A stretch of 64,000 bases of DNA, taken from contig NC_062979.1 of the NCBI RefSeq assembly GCF_023078275.1, forward strand, positions 12,158,502-12,222,501. Reading direction: 5' to 3'. The notes under the pieces are model-generated. The model ran no database searches and was not told where the DNA came from. It saw only the letters and a list, made by a program, of their open reading frames with translations. Source of the DNA: Leguminivora glycinivorella (Eukaryota > Arthropoda > Insecta > Lepidoptera > Tortricidae). The position numbers were made by a program, and so were the translations under genes. Position 1 is the stretch's first letter; each line of letters begins with the position of its first letter. Shown here piece after piece: positions 1 to 10,675 of this stretch.

Positions 1-1127
1 GGTAGAGGTAATAGATAACTAGTAGGTAATACTACAGTGTGATAAAGTTGTAGGGCGATAAATACTAGAATTCCTACAAAATAGTTTAAGATTAAATTTG
101 TTATTAGACGTGTTAAAATTTTGCTTATTGCTCCCATTTTCTCTGCTAGCATAGACAGTTTAGTCTATGCTGCTAGGTAAGGAGAAAGAAAAACCTAAGA
201 TAAATCAAAATGAATAATCTTAGGTCAGGTAGGTATATAACCTACTAAGTTACCTACTTATATTTTTTTGAAACAGCATTTATTAATCAAATTTTATCAT
301 CCACGAACCTAATATTTAAATTAAGCACGTAATGAATTAATTAGTAAAATATATTGCTGACGATCCGATTCATGATTAAATTTGTTAATTTGTAACAAAC
401 ACCAGATATTATCATTACAAAAGATTTTTATTGCTGGCGCCACTGTGACCTTTAGATACCTACTTCATCCTAAACGTTGATAATAAATTAATGACTAATA
501 ATAATAAAGTTTTTTTTTATCGATTGTAAGGTATCAAATTTCCTAGTCGTGTAGGTAGTGATTGGTATCTATAATAAATATTGTTATTTACGATTCATTC
601 AATAATACAGTTAAATATTGCAAAATTGACTTAAGTAATGTAACTTAAAATTTAATAACACAATTATAATATTATTTAGTTTTAAAAGTCCCTGTTGTGT
701 TTTGCGCCATCTCTGAGAAATAGTTGGAACTGTTTAATTAGCGCCATCTTTGACAATAGGTTAGTACTACTTAACTTTTTCGCTTTGTACTTGCATGCTT
801 TCAAACTTTAGTTAAGGTGTATTTCTACTAGTTCCGAAAAGTTGTACTAGATGGCGCTGAAATCAATCTGAATGTAGCGCCATCTATACGGAACTATAGA
901 AACTAGCTGCACTCCACGTGAGCTGAAATGCACGACAGTGACATCTATGAACAGATTATGATAATTAAAAATATTCTAGGCATTCTTAACGTAAAGATGA
1001 CGCTACTAGCAATTTTTTCGGACATTTATTTTTAATCCTGATTTTCAACCTGTAGCTCTCGTGTGCTTGCTATTTAGTCTGGGTTATAATTGAAACCTAT
1101 AAAGTATAATAGTTATTTGTTATACAA
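1..1127. other. AT-rich non-coding stretch with clustered GCGCCATCT words
   Basis: No credible coding sequence is seen. The only structure is a cluster of the word GCGCCATCT (704-712, 741-749, 877-885) and its reverse complement (849-857). The last two can pair as a short hairpin with flanking AGTTCCG/CGGAACT. This may be the remnant of a TIR element. Confidence 0.5.
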
Positions 1128-1527
1128 GGGGGCAAAGTTGTATTTTAACGCCGAGTGTGGAATTGAAAAACGAGCAAGTGAAAGGATTCTATAGTTGAAC
1201 CACGAGCGAAGCGAGTGGTTCGAGAATAGAATCCTGAACTTGCGAGTTTTTTAACACACGAGAAGTAAAATACATTTGCACCCGAGTGTAACACAAAACT
1301 TTTCCCCTCACTATAGCGAGGAAACTACAACGCAAAAAATGCGTTTATCACTGCTTCTGGTAGTTCCACAGGTGGTATTACTAGATTCACCTACTTTTAT
1401 CAATTTTAAAGCAGTTAATTTGACTTTATTCAAGGTCAAATTACTTTACCCACTAGTGGATAAAATGCGTTTTACCAGCTGGTATTAAAGGACAAAACAC
1501 GTGTTTCCGAGCTAGTGAGGGGAAAAA
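1128..1527. repeat. Palindromic MITE-like block
   Basis: Two nested inverted structures are visible. The first, 1128-1283, has imperfect terminal inverted repeats (GGGGGCAAAGTTGTATTTT against GGGTGCAAATGTATTTT) and a palindromic core around CGAGCGAAGCGAG near 1203-1215. The second has TTTTCCCCTCACTA near 1300 facing TAGTGAGGGGAAAA ending near 1526. No transposase frame lies inside; the 70-codon frame at 1276-1488 is incidental. Probably a non-autonomous DNA element, or two adjacent ones. Superfamily unknown. Confidence 0.6.
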
Positions 1528-1726
1528 TAAATAAATATTATGATGTTCAAAATAAGTGCCTAAATAAAGACCAAGAAAGTTTTTTTAATAAATTTAATAA
1601 AATGTCTATATTATAAGTATAGGTAGTCAAAAATTCGAAAAGAAAAATATATTTTAAAAATTCGCTTTTGATCTGATTTTGGTCAGAGCCAGAAGTACTA
1701 AATTGTAAATGGAGCAGTAAAAACTG

Positions 1727-1799
1727 TGCCCCGGGTGAGGATCGAACTCACGACCTTAAGATTATGAGACTTACGCGCTGCCTACTGCGCTACCGAGGC
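1727..1799 (-). tRNA. tRNA-Met (CAT), elongator type
   Basis: The minus strand folds into a complete 73-nt cloverleaf. The acceptor stem GCCTCGG pairs with CCGGGGC (one T-G wobble), discriminator A. The D-arm reads GCGC AGTAGGCA GCGC, the anticodon loop is CTCATAA with anticodon CAT, and the T-arm is a perfect GTGAG/CTCAC around TTCGATC. The anticodon stem has the T-T pair usual in elongator tRNA-Met and an A-T pair where many animal copies have C-G, so the change is compensated. Box A and box B are intact. A run of five T on the transcribed strand (1719-1723) follows within five bases and would terminate RNA polymerase III. There is no encoded CCA and no intron. It looks functional; an initiator tRNA is unlikely because of the TTCGA T-loop. 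Confidence 0.93.
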
Positions 1800-3933
1800 C
1801 TGAAATTCCCTGGTGAAAATAAGGAACATATAGCGTATAGTGATATCTGAATTAACTATTCTGGTAGATTACGCTGAAAATCTAGAATACTCTAGAATCT
1901 AGCTGACATCTATATAAAGATGTTATTGGAGAACGAATATAAAAAAATAGTCATTTATATCGTTTTCATATTCGCGTTTTGTGCAAGGGTAAAAATCAAA
2001 ACAATACAAGTGTAAACGCCGTCGAGTGTCGAATTATTCGTGAATGTTTTCTGTAAATTGGTTGCAATTTCAATGATTAGGATTACCTGATATTAATGTA
2101 TTACCAGCCGGGTTCAGTAAATAAAGACTTTAGACAGAGCCAATCTTGATAAATTGTAAATTCCAACTATCAAATTCCTACCAAAACTAAATTCAAATTA
2201 AACTTGTCAAACAGTAGCCAGACGTAGCCAACGGGGTTGCCAGTCTAATGAAAATATCTGAGTTGCCGGCCACGTCTGTCGTATGGTCTTTAGGGACAGG
2301 CGGGCGGGATAAGACAATAGCACTGAAACATTAGGTAACTAACTATTGGTGCGATTTGAAAAGGATAATATTCAGATAATAATTAAAGAAAATTAAAATT
2401 TTAGGTCTGCGACACGATTAGCGTTGACAACACAAAATTTACGGCCCATTGTGTTCCAAGTTTGAAAAAAAAAACAATGCAATTGTTTTAAAATCATAAT
2501 TATGGTATATAGAAAAATACACAACAATTATACATATACATTAAATATTTTATTACCTACCTAGACCTATTTAACCCTTTAACAGGCAAGACTCAAAAAA
2601 ATCGTGAGTTCAAACCTCATTGCCATCCTGTAGTCCTAAAAATTCTGTACAGGAAAAAAATACAAAAAGATAGTTATACAGGGTGGTCTTTTTTGAGACC
2701 AGTGCCCTATATAAAGGATTAAACGTAAAGTATAAACATTAAAATTTCGTCACTTAAGTTACGACAAGCCCGCGCTCAAAACTTTCAACTTTTCCTAATC
2801 GACACCTAAATATCATTATTTTCGAATAAATCCTCCCAGGAGTGATAAATTTGCCTCGTTTGAGTGGCAACCCTTCCTCTGAATATTTTAAAAAGTCGTT
2901 GGCAACATTTTAATTGGGCAATCCTGCAAGGATTAAATTATCAAGACACCTAGTTACGGCACCTCTTTGAAGTTAATGAATTCAACAGGAGTTAACCGCT
3001 GGTTTGCGTAATCCTGTATTCAGCCCTTGCAGATTATGACACTTTTATGAGAAAAAATGGGATTTTTAATAAAACACAAAGCTAACTTGGTATTTGGTTC
3101 CATTCCAACTACACATAGTAAGTATTATGTCCTACAGTTAGCAATACTTACTATGTGTGCAGCACCTGCACAGTATACAAGCTTCTATACAGATTATTTT
3201 CTCTTCGGCTGAATGTAAATACATGCCGAACGATCACGACGATGCGATGTGCTACATAGTACCGTTTTGAAAATTTTTGTATTTGCTTCTAATCGACTTT
3301 TATTTTGTATGTATTGCTTTTTAATGTTATTGTGAATGTCCACAATCCACTTGCAAAAATTGACCATCTAAGTATTTTATCGGGTGCTCCAAGTCTGAAC
3401 ACACACCATCGCTATTTTTTAATTCCGACCTGTTCCTAAGCGAACGTAAAATGTTTATTCTTCCGAAAGAGGGGACATTGTAACTTTTTGGAGTCTTTTG
3501 TGCCTTAATTTTTTACGGAAACCCCCCTGAGACCGATCCTGGATTTTGAAACACGACGGAGCTTTAAGTTCGGAAAGTTTGTTAAAAAGACACTTTGCAA
3601 TGGGTTACAGCATGAGTTGCTGCATAATTTTATGCCTCCCCAGACCGAGGCAGATTACAGTTCATGTTAACGCAAACATGTTTAAGAAATTGTCGACTTT
3701 TTAAATCTTTTTCCACGTTAAGTAATAATAAAAATTTGATACTTGGTTGGAACTAAAGTTGTAATATGGAAATGGTAACATCAATGACAGTGGTAGTTAA
3801 AGTTGTGAATCTTGCGAATAATGCTTTTTAATTGAAACTATAACCACCATTTTGATGGATATTATCTAGTTTGACTATACCGGTGTCTATCGAAGAATCT
3901 GCCCAGCCGGGAAATGGGGTTTCAAGAAATAAC
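1800..3933. other. Unannotated stretch with one hairpin
   Basis: No gene is recognised. A perfect 16-bp inverted repeat at 3111-3126 and 3143-3158 (ACACATAGTAAGTATT) encloses a 16-nt loop. No other supportable feature is seen. Confidence 0.5.
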
Positions 3934-4013
3934 CAATACAATACAATACAAATGGTTTATTCGCAGTAATATGGTTACAAAAAGGTCTAAACCATTTGTA
4001 TTGTATTGTATTG
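3934..4013. repeat. Inverted pair of (TTGTA)n LINE-tail-like sequences
   Basis: Perfect 26-bp arms at 3934-3959 and 3988-4013 are separated by 28 bp. Read outward, each arm is TAAACCATTTG followed by three TTGTA-type repeats, which resembles the 3' tail of a CR1/Jockey-type LINE. Two head-to-head tails, or an inversion at insertion, would explain it. Confidence 0.55.
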
Positions 4014-4115
4014 TAACCATGTGCCAAAATCTGATGACCAAACCAATAAAGAAAATTCTGACTGACACTATCTGAGTAGATGAGATGATTCTAATTTTCA
4101 ACATTACTTATTTAA

Positions 4116-4241
4116 GGGCCGGTTGCATCAAACCGTCTATCACCGTTAAAGCGTTAGTTAATTTTTTATTGTATGGGAAGTTCCAAAAACGTCTGCTCTG
4201 CATGCATGTCTGTCTGTGTGCATGGTTGACGCAACTGGCCC
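4116..4241. mobile_element. MITE with GGGCC termini and TAA target duplication
   Basis: A 126-bp element with terminal inverted repeat GGGCCGGTTGCATCAA at the left and a matching TTGACGCAACTGGCCC at the right. It is flanked by TAA (4113-4115 and 4242-4244). A second copy lies at 25962-26097 with TTA duplications. The TWA target duplication suits PIF/Harbinger-type elements (inference). It encodes nothing. Confidence 0.8.
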
Positions 4242-4244
4242 TAA

Positions 4245-4376
4245 GTGCGTTTTCACATTATCGGATCCGATATCGGATGTAGGACCGATATCCCATACAT
4301 TACAGGTGCCATCTTGGATTTTTCCATTGAAATCCTTCCGACATCCGATATCGGATCGGATAATGTGAAAACGGAC
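4245..4376. mobile_element. MITE with GTSCGTTTTCACATTATC termini
   Basis: A 132-bp element whose ~30-bp ends are inverted copies (GTGCGTTTTCACATTATC left, GATAATGTGAAAACGGAC right) and include the palindromic word CCGATATCGG. It is flanked by TAA (4242-4244 and 4377-4379). Its left TAA is also the right target duplication of the preceding MITE, so one element landed in the target duplication of the other. No coding capacity. Confidence 0.8.
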
Positions 4377-4743
4377 TAAAAATCCTCCAGAAAACGGAGA
4401 GATCGGCTGCTATTTTCTCAAATCTCTCAACAGTCAAGGTTTCTTAGATGCAAATTATATATACCTACGTACATCACAGGCAACAATAGTGTACAATTAG
4501 TTGATTGCAGCAATCAGCAAAAAGCAAGTACCTTCGAGATAGTGATGTTATCCAGAAGTATCATCAATATAATCTCGCCGGTACACCCAAGTTACCATCA
4601 AATTGATTTCTCAATAACCAACTTGTGCAACTTACGTTACTCGCGTAACTTACGTTTTTTGGAGAATTCGAACAGCGCCACCAACGGGATTTTAATAGAA
4701 CCAAAAATTATTTCCATCATGTTTTCGCTATTGCGAAAACGTG

Positions 4744-4813
4744 AGGCACTATGAGTTCATAAAACGTTACGTACTATATTTAGTACGTAACGTTTTATGA
4801 ACTCATAGTGCCT
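4744..4813. repeat. Perfect 33-bp palindrome with 4-nt loop
   Basis: Two identical 33-bp arms in inverse orientation (4744-4776 and 4781-4813) flank the loop TATT with no mismatch. The arm begins AGGCACTATGAGTTCATAAA. Such an uninterrupted hairpin is either a recent inversion-duplication or a small TIR element. It is too AT-rich and too symmetrical for a typical microRNA precursor. Confidence 0.85.
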
Positions 4814-5312
4814 ACAACTGACACAGACAAACAAATGAATTCGCTCCTCAAAAATTCACACCTCCTTCCAAGTTAAAACCCTTACGCGACAATATTTCGT
4901 TGGCAACATTAAAATTTATCACTACGAGTTTACGCAGAGCCGGGCATAAAATAAAATGACAGTTGTTTAGTATAGACCGGGGAATATTGTAGGTGCAATA
5001 TGTAGAAATTGAAAGGTATGGGGCGCGCGAGACCTCTTTTATTTATGGTGGTAAATGGGTTTTGGATTGCCGCGAGTTTATGTGGCGAGGTGATGCGAAC
5101 AATAATAGGTTTTGGATACAGTTTCATGAGTCGTATATGCGCCATGAGATCGCGGGGTATCATGTGAGGCATTATGAGAATGACATTCGAGTGGTCCGTC
5201 TAAGTTAACTCTGTGCAAACTGAGGTCACAAAGATGTGGCAGTAATAATTATAGTAAACGGATGGACATTCTTGATGGTACTAGAAAGCACGTAATAGAA
5301 AGTTTTATGTTT
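4814..5312. other. Unassigned stretch with overlapping open frames
   Basis: A block at 4930-5208 is open on both strands (71 codons +, 80 codons -) and less AT-rich than its surroundings. Neither translation resembles a family I recognise. It may be a repeat remnant. Nothing else is seen. Confidence 0.35.
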
Positions 5313-5386
5313 TTACCTTGGCATATCATTAGAAGTATTAGAAGCTATCATAAAAAAAAAACAAGAAGGCAACGTTGACTTATATT

Positions 5387-7286
5387 CTCCTTTATTTATT
5401 TTGCTTCTTAGGTTAAGCTTTTTATAATATGGATATAAAAGTAAAATACAAAATCACATACAAAACAATATGAAAAAAACATATAAACACATTATAAAAA
5501 ACCTAACCTAGGGTGCCGCCAGCAGCGGGGCAGGGCCCAAGCTGCCGGTGGTTAGGGCTGCAGAGAGAGGAACCGTCGGACTATCCGCGCCGTGTCCAAG
5601 ATCACCGCCTTCTGCATCTGGCCCTTGATCCAGCCACCTAGCGAGAGTCTCTTAAGATGTTGGTCGAGACTCTTCGCTATGAGACCGTTCGCTGAAACGA
5701 CTATCGGAACAATGATCGTTGATTCAACATCCCACATGGCGGTTATCTCGTGAGCCAAGTCTAGGTACTTACTGGACTTGTCCTTCTCGGCTTTCACGAG
5801 ATTCTCATCATGGGGGATGGTGATGTCAACGAGCACTGCCCGGCGTTGCAGTCGATCTATTATCACAATGTCAGGCTTATTGGCTACAATAGTCCTGTCA
5901 GTGATAATAGATCGATCCCAATAGAGCGTGGCACGACCATTTTCGAGAACTGGCGCAGGTAAGTACTTGTAGTACGGTACTTCGCGGTCCACAAGGCCGT
6001 ATTGAAGAGCAAGTTGCTGGTGAATAATCCTGGCTACGAGATTATGTCTGTGCAAGTACTCGCCGTTAGCAAGATGAGAACAACCGGAAATAATATGCCT
6101 GAGTGACTCTCCGGGACGGCGGCATGCCCGACAAATGTCGACCGTACCGTCCTTCAGGATATATTTCCGGTAGTTGTTCGTCATCATAACTTCGTCCGCA
6201 ATTGCACAGGCAAAACCCTCGGTTTCTCCGAAGAGGTCCCCGAATCGTAACCAGTTCACCGATGCGAGCAGATCTACATCGGGTCCCGTGAGGGCCTTGT
6301 AGAACCGCCCGTGTAGCTGCTTGCTCTCCCATACCGCCTTGCGGTCCGCAGTATTTAGTACCACAGGTTTGCGCCAGTTCTCTTTCGCCAAGGAGAGCGG
6401 AGTGAGGTTTCCGTCCACTGCCACCACATCACGATGCATCCCGCACTCGTTGTTAAGGAAGTAATTCCTGAGATTGTACACCTCACGGTTGTGGAGATCT
6501 TTGGCGTTTAGGAAGCCTCGACCTCCGCACTTCCGTGGGATGTACAATCTCATAACAGACGAGCGCGGGTGTAACATACGGTGTGTGGTAAGCAGTGAGC
6601 GGACCCTCCGATCCAGGGCGTCCAGCTCAGTCTGGGTCCACCGTAGTATGCCAAAGGAGTATGTGAGTAGAGGCATTACCCAGGCGTTAAAGGCGCGCAC
6701 TTTGTTGCCTCCTGACAAAAGACTGTTAAGGACTTTTGTCAGCCGACTGAAAAAGCGCTCCTTCACCGACCGTCTAATGCCAACATCCTCAATACCCAAC
6801 GACTGTGACATACCAAGGTACTTATAGGTTTCTGATTCAGAGATAGATCTGAACGACATCGTCTCAGAAAGTTGTAAATTTTCTGAATTTACAACCTCCC
6901 CCGCTGTACATGCATGACCGCACACTTATCGACACCAAACTCCATTCTGATGGCGGTACTGAAAACTTCTGTGGTTTTCAATAGCACCATCAGGTCTTGG
7001 GTGTTCGGTGCAAATAGTTTGAGATCGTCCATGTACAGAAGGTGAGAGATGACTTCACCCTCTCTCCGAAGCCGGCAACCTAGCCCAGAATCCTTCAGCA
7101 GCGTGCTGAGGGGATTCAGAGCTAGGCAGAACCATAATGGACTCAAACTGTCACCCTGGAATATTCCTCGCTCAGTCCTTATGAAGTCCTGCGGGCCAGG
7201 GGGGCCATCCCTGCCTCCTGGTTGACGAAGGACTGTGGTCCACTGCCTCATACATGCAGCCAGGAAGGATATTAAAGCTGCATCAT
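5387..7286 (-). mobile_element. R4/Dong-like LINE, 5'-truncated
   Basis: This non-LTR retrotransposon lies on the minus strand: 5' truncation at 7286, 3' UTR at 5387-5551. It carries reverse transcriptase and a C-terminal restriction-like endonuclease, the arrangement of the R2/R4/Dong group. Target duplication GACTTATATT (5377-5386 and 7287-7296) flanks it. The site is an ATT/TAA-rich run, which agrees with the known preference of Dong-type elements for TAA repeats. The host sequence is a 133-bp tandem duplication. Confidence 0.85.
5552..7286 (-). pseudogene. LINE reverse transcriptase with restriction-like endonuclease, frameshifted
   Basis: The upstream part (7286 down to 6889) encodes the RT palm, including FQGDSLSPLWF and the catalytic YMDD (7035-7024). 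Within a run of five G on the coding strand (plus-strand 6898-6902) the frame is lost. The rest, ending at a stop at 5552, continues in another frame; one extra G would restore a single frame, so this looks like a one-base deletion in a homopolymer. The downstream frame (457 codons counted from 6925) shows a CCHC finger (C265, C268, H277, C282), the YLHRHN motif and a PD-(D/E)XK nuclease (P351-D352, D367, then KDKSSKY). The RT fingers, N-terminal fingers and any Myb-like domain are missing. In life the protein nicks target DNA and primes reverse transcription on it. This copy is not functional. Confidence 0.87.
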
Positions 7287-7488
7287 GACTTATATTATTA
7301 TTATGTTTGTTTACAAGTTCTAATAATAAAAACTTTTTACAAAAAAATACAACCGTTACCTTGGCATATCATTAGAAGTATTAGAAGCTATCATAAAAAA
7401 AAAACAAGAAGACAACGTTGACTTATATTATTATTATATTTGTTTACAAGTTCTAATAATAAAAACTTTTTACAAAAAAATACAACCG
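7287..7488. repeat. 133-bp tandem duplication hosting the LINE
   Basis: The segment beginning GACTTATATTATTATTAT recurs at 7287 and 7420. The preceding part (TTACCTTGGCATATCATTAG...) also occurs at 5313-5376, left of the LINE. Before the LINE arrived there were therefore about two units in tandem, and the LINE entered the first. Confidence 0.8.
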
Positions 7489-7500
7489 ACTTCAAAAAGA

Positions 7501-8010
7501 ACAATCATCATCATGAGGTTCACTTTATGAAAGTGCTAATTTTCGAGTGAAACTATACTCGAGTTACTTAAGAAAACACCGAAATCACCATACACGTGCC
7601 TTTAAAAATTGAGGAGTTCCCTCAACTCTTCATGGATCCCATCATCAGAACAGCTCCAGATTAATATAGGATTTATCGGACTAGGTACGGGTCTTGGAGT
7701 AATCGGTCAACATGTATTGTTTCAGAAATCATCATCATTATCACCAAAACAATCATCATCATCAAGTCCACTTTATGAAAGTGATCGTTTTCGAGAGAAA
7801 CTGCTCAAGTTTGGCAAGAAAACACCGAAATCACTATACATGTGACTTTAAAATTTGAAGAGTTCCCTCAACTTTTCATGGATCCCATCATCAGAACAGC
7901 TCCAGGTTAATATAGGACCACCTTGGAGGTAGCTCCTTTCATACAAAAAAAAAAATATTGAAATCGGACCACGAGTCCCGGAGTAATAATCAGGTAACAT
8001 ACATAAAATG
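7501..8010. repeat. 248-bp tandem duplication
   Basis: Two diverged copies start at 7501 and 7749. Both contain CACTTTATGAAAGTG, then AACACCGAAATCAC, GAGTTCCCTCAACT and ATGGATCCCATCATCAGAAC. The second copy has extra sequence near 7918-7960. The frames it contains (7609-7845 +, 7848-8078 -) show no family features and are treated as incidental. Confidence 0.75.
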
Positions 8011-10305
8011 AACCCGAATATATAACCTCCTTCTTCTTTATTTTCAGTAAAGAAGTGGTTAAAAAACGGATGGCACACGCAAACTATAAAATTTTCTAAT
8101 GATTCTTTTTACTAATAAATGAAGAAGAATGTTCAAGAAGAATGTTCTTTTAGAATGTTCAACTGCATTGTGTTAACTACATATACTTATGTCAAATATA
8201 AAGTATTGGCACATCCAGATATCAAATACATACCTGTCATACCTACATTAAATAGCAGAACTTTGCTTTTCGAACATTTCGTTTTTACTGTTCACCATTC
8301 CAAATGTATTCGCCACCATAATAGCCAATTCCGCTCGCCCTCAAACCGGCCAATCACCCACGTCCTCTAATAAACGTAACACTGCCACCGCAACGGCCAA
8401 CTTCCACAATCAACTTTGGCCATCCTGAAAAACGGTCTGACCCCGCACCGTCCGTTCTATATACCGTGTCACTCATGATGACGCGCAAACCTGTTAATTC
8501 TAAACCTAGGCACGCGCCCTCGTGAATGACACGATCCCAAGCACATACAACTTTTTAAATAAGGAAGTTTTCATGACACGTTAAAATCACTCCGCGCGTC
8601 GTTACGCTGGATTGTTACTGGCAGGTACAAGATATTTGCCATTTCGTTTTAAATATTAAAAGAAGTTGCGTTGATAGCGGCAGTTCAGTAAAGTCGGCGT
8701 TCTTATTTTGAATAATTAAATGAGAAAACTCTGTAGAGTTTTATGTGAGTCAGTGACATGGTCCAAATGTTGGCATATCAAAATTCAATTATTTCAATAC
8801 GTTTAATCCTTTGATGACCCGCTTCTTACATGTTGTGACTTTATTAATTTTACATCTTTTGTCTAAAATTAATGTCAACTTAACAGTTTTTATGGTGCCA
8901 AATTTACAAGCTGTAACCAGGTTGTCAGGAGGCTAAAAATATAATAAAACAGTGGTTATCAGAAATTTTCTTAATTACCAAAAAGTATAAAAATTCTGTT
9001 TTGTTTCTTTTTCTTCATGGAAACCAGTATCAAATTGCAAACTGGCACCATTTTCCCAAAACCTTTGTAACTCTGGCACAGGTAAGACTGTACAGTCCAG
9101 CGTATAAAGGGGTAGCTTTACGCGCGCGGGATGAGCCGGCCGGCGCTATAAACTGCGCGGGATTACTTTTATATCTCGTAACGAATAATAGCACATAAAA
9201 CTTGTGTGAACAACACTAGCCGGCGATGGACGGGTACCGTCGGCAAAGTAAATGAAAAAAATGTCTTGGAACCACCCGGATTTGTGGCGTAAATGGGCGT
9301 TTTTACAAAAAGTCGTCGAAAACCTAATTTCATCGTTTTCACTGTTCGTGCGAATTCGAATATTTTATGGAACAGAAATATTGTAAGTATTCAATTCAGT
9401 ATTTTAAATATAAAAAGTAATAAGTATCACTGCTTATAGACGTGACAAAATTGTTTTTATTTTTTCTCATATTCGCTCTGTCACTTTCACGCCGCGCCGT
9501 CAAGATTATGAACCCATTTTATTGCAAATTAAAAACATTCCAATACAAAACTATAAAAAAACTAAAACTCTAGAGCTAAGCAATAGGCACTATAGAATAG
9601 GGGTGGAACAGAGGTACCAGAAGTTTAGAGAAGCATTAGAAGAGAGCAAAAATATTATTTAAAGCTGATTTAGTTTTCTGAAAAAGCACATTCAATAAAT
9701 ACATAGAAGGGGACATATATATAGTAGTAGAAAATAAATTAGGCCACTACCGACGCATTTTTAACAACGCAACAATTTTTAAAAGTATTAGTTTCATTTT
9801 ATTTAGCAGTGTTTTAATTTCAACTAAGTATTTTATATCGCACGTGAAATGGCATTCTTGTTCGTTGCTGACGGTATGTAATTGCTAATTCGGTCTAAGC
9901 AATAGGGGTGAAGCTCTTATAAAAATGTCAGGAAGAGATTTAGATGGGTACCACCTCTGTGCATTGGGATACGTGGAAATACATATAATTCCTTTGTTTT
10001 ACGCGTTTGCTTTACAAATAAACATCTAACCAATTCGTCTATTTCCTCTTCCAGAATAACTTTTGTTTTATTTTGAACCGATTTTGCTATTGCAATACCT
10101 ACGGTGTTTTTATGCTTAGTGTTCAGGTAAATATCTATGCATTTTTTTTTAAAAGACACGTAGTGGTTTTTAGCTAACATTGTCAACGTAAGAGGCACTG
10201 CACAATATTTAACATCTACATAAAATAACAAAAACTAGCCTATGTTAGCCCATGCCATTAAAATTGTTTTATTTTAGCGGTTAAATACACCGCACTAAGT
10301 ATTAA
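8011..10305. other. Unannotated stretch with one undecided open frame
   Basis: No recognised gene. TATAAA words occur at about 9105 and 9149 next to a locally GC-rich block (9110-9165), but nothing downstream confirms a promoter. A 104-codon frame at 9917-10231 is listed separately. Confidence 0.4.
9917..10231 (-). CDS. Unassigned 104-codon open frame
   Basis: The frame begins MLFYVDVKYCAVPLTLTML and has a lysine-rich middle and a short acidic patch (ILEEEIDELV). I do not recognise a family, and no signal peptide or membrane segment stands out. In DNA this AT-rich a frame of this length is expected a few times per 64 kb by chance, so the coding call is weak. It could be an exon, since intron boundaries were not resolved, or a degraded element. 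Confidence 0.2.
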   Translation of the reverse strand: MLFYVDVKYCAVPLTLTMLAKNHYVSFKKKCIDIYLNTKHKNTVGIAIAKSVQNKTKVILEEEIDELVRCLFVKQTRKTKELYVFPRIPMHRGGTHLNLFLTFL

Positions 10306-10675
10306 CTTGAAAAACCACAGCCAAGGACAATATATACCAGGACTGACAAAGCCCATACAAAAAAGTGTTCCTCTAAAATGTATGGACCTTTTAGGGATAC
10401 AACTATATGGCGCTGTTTCGCAGCCTAGAAGTGGCAAAAATCATATTTTCCCCAAATATTTTTGCGTGTTTTTATTTTTTATAAGAATAAATTACATATT
10501 TCTTTATTTAAATAGGTACTTATCCGTATCATGAAACCACTTCAATACACAGTTTGAAAAAATAAATGAATTTGTAGGTATCATCAGTGTAGTTATGATA
10601 GTATTGATTAGGTGGCGCTAAAAAAATTGAGGTACGATTCTTAGTATGAATTTTAATCCTATATAAATCATCCAT
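10306..10675 (+). repeat. Dispersed repeat, copy 1
   Basis: About 370 bp that aligns with 26283-26640 in opposite orientation. Shared landmarks are TGACAAAGCCCATAC, ATCATATTTTCCCCAAATAT, TTTTTGCGTGTTTTTATT and AGGTGGCGCTAAAAAA. The frame across it is not conserved as protein, so it reads as a non-coding transposon relic of unknown class. Confidence 0.75.

Noticed and set aside
1276..1488. 70-codon plus-strand frame
   Set aside because: Starts in and crosses a palindromic MITE-like block; no family features.
3111..3158. 16-bp hairpin as a microRNA precursor
   Set aside because: The stem is shorter than a normal precursor and no known mature microRNA sequence is recognised in it.
9095..9165. 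Two TATAAA words beside a GC-rich patch as a promoter
   Set aside because: No initiator, exon or downstream gene supports it; TATAAA is frequent in AT-rich DNA.
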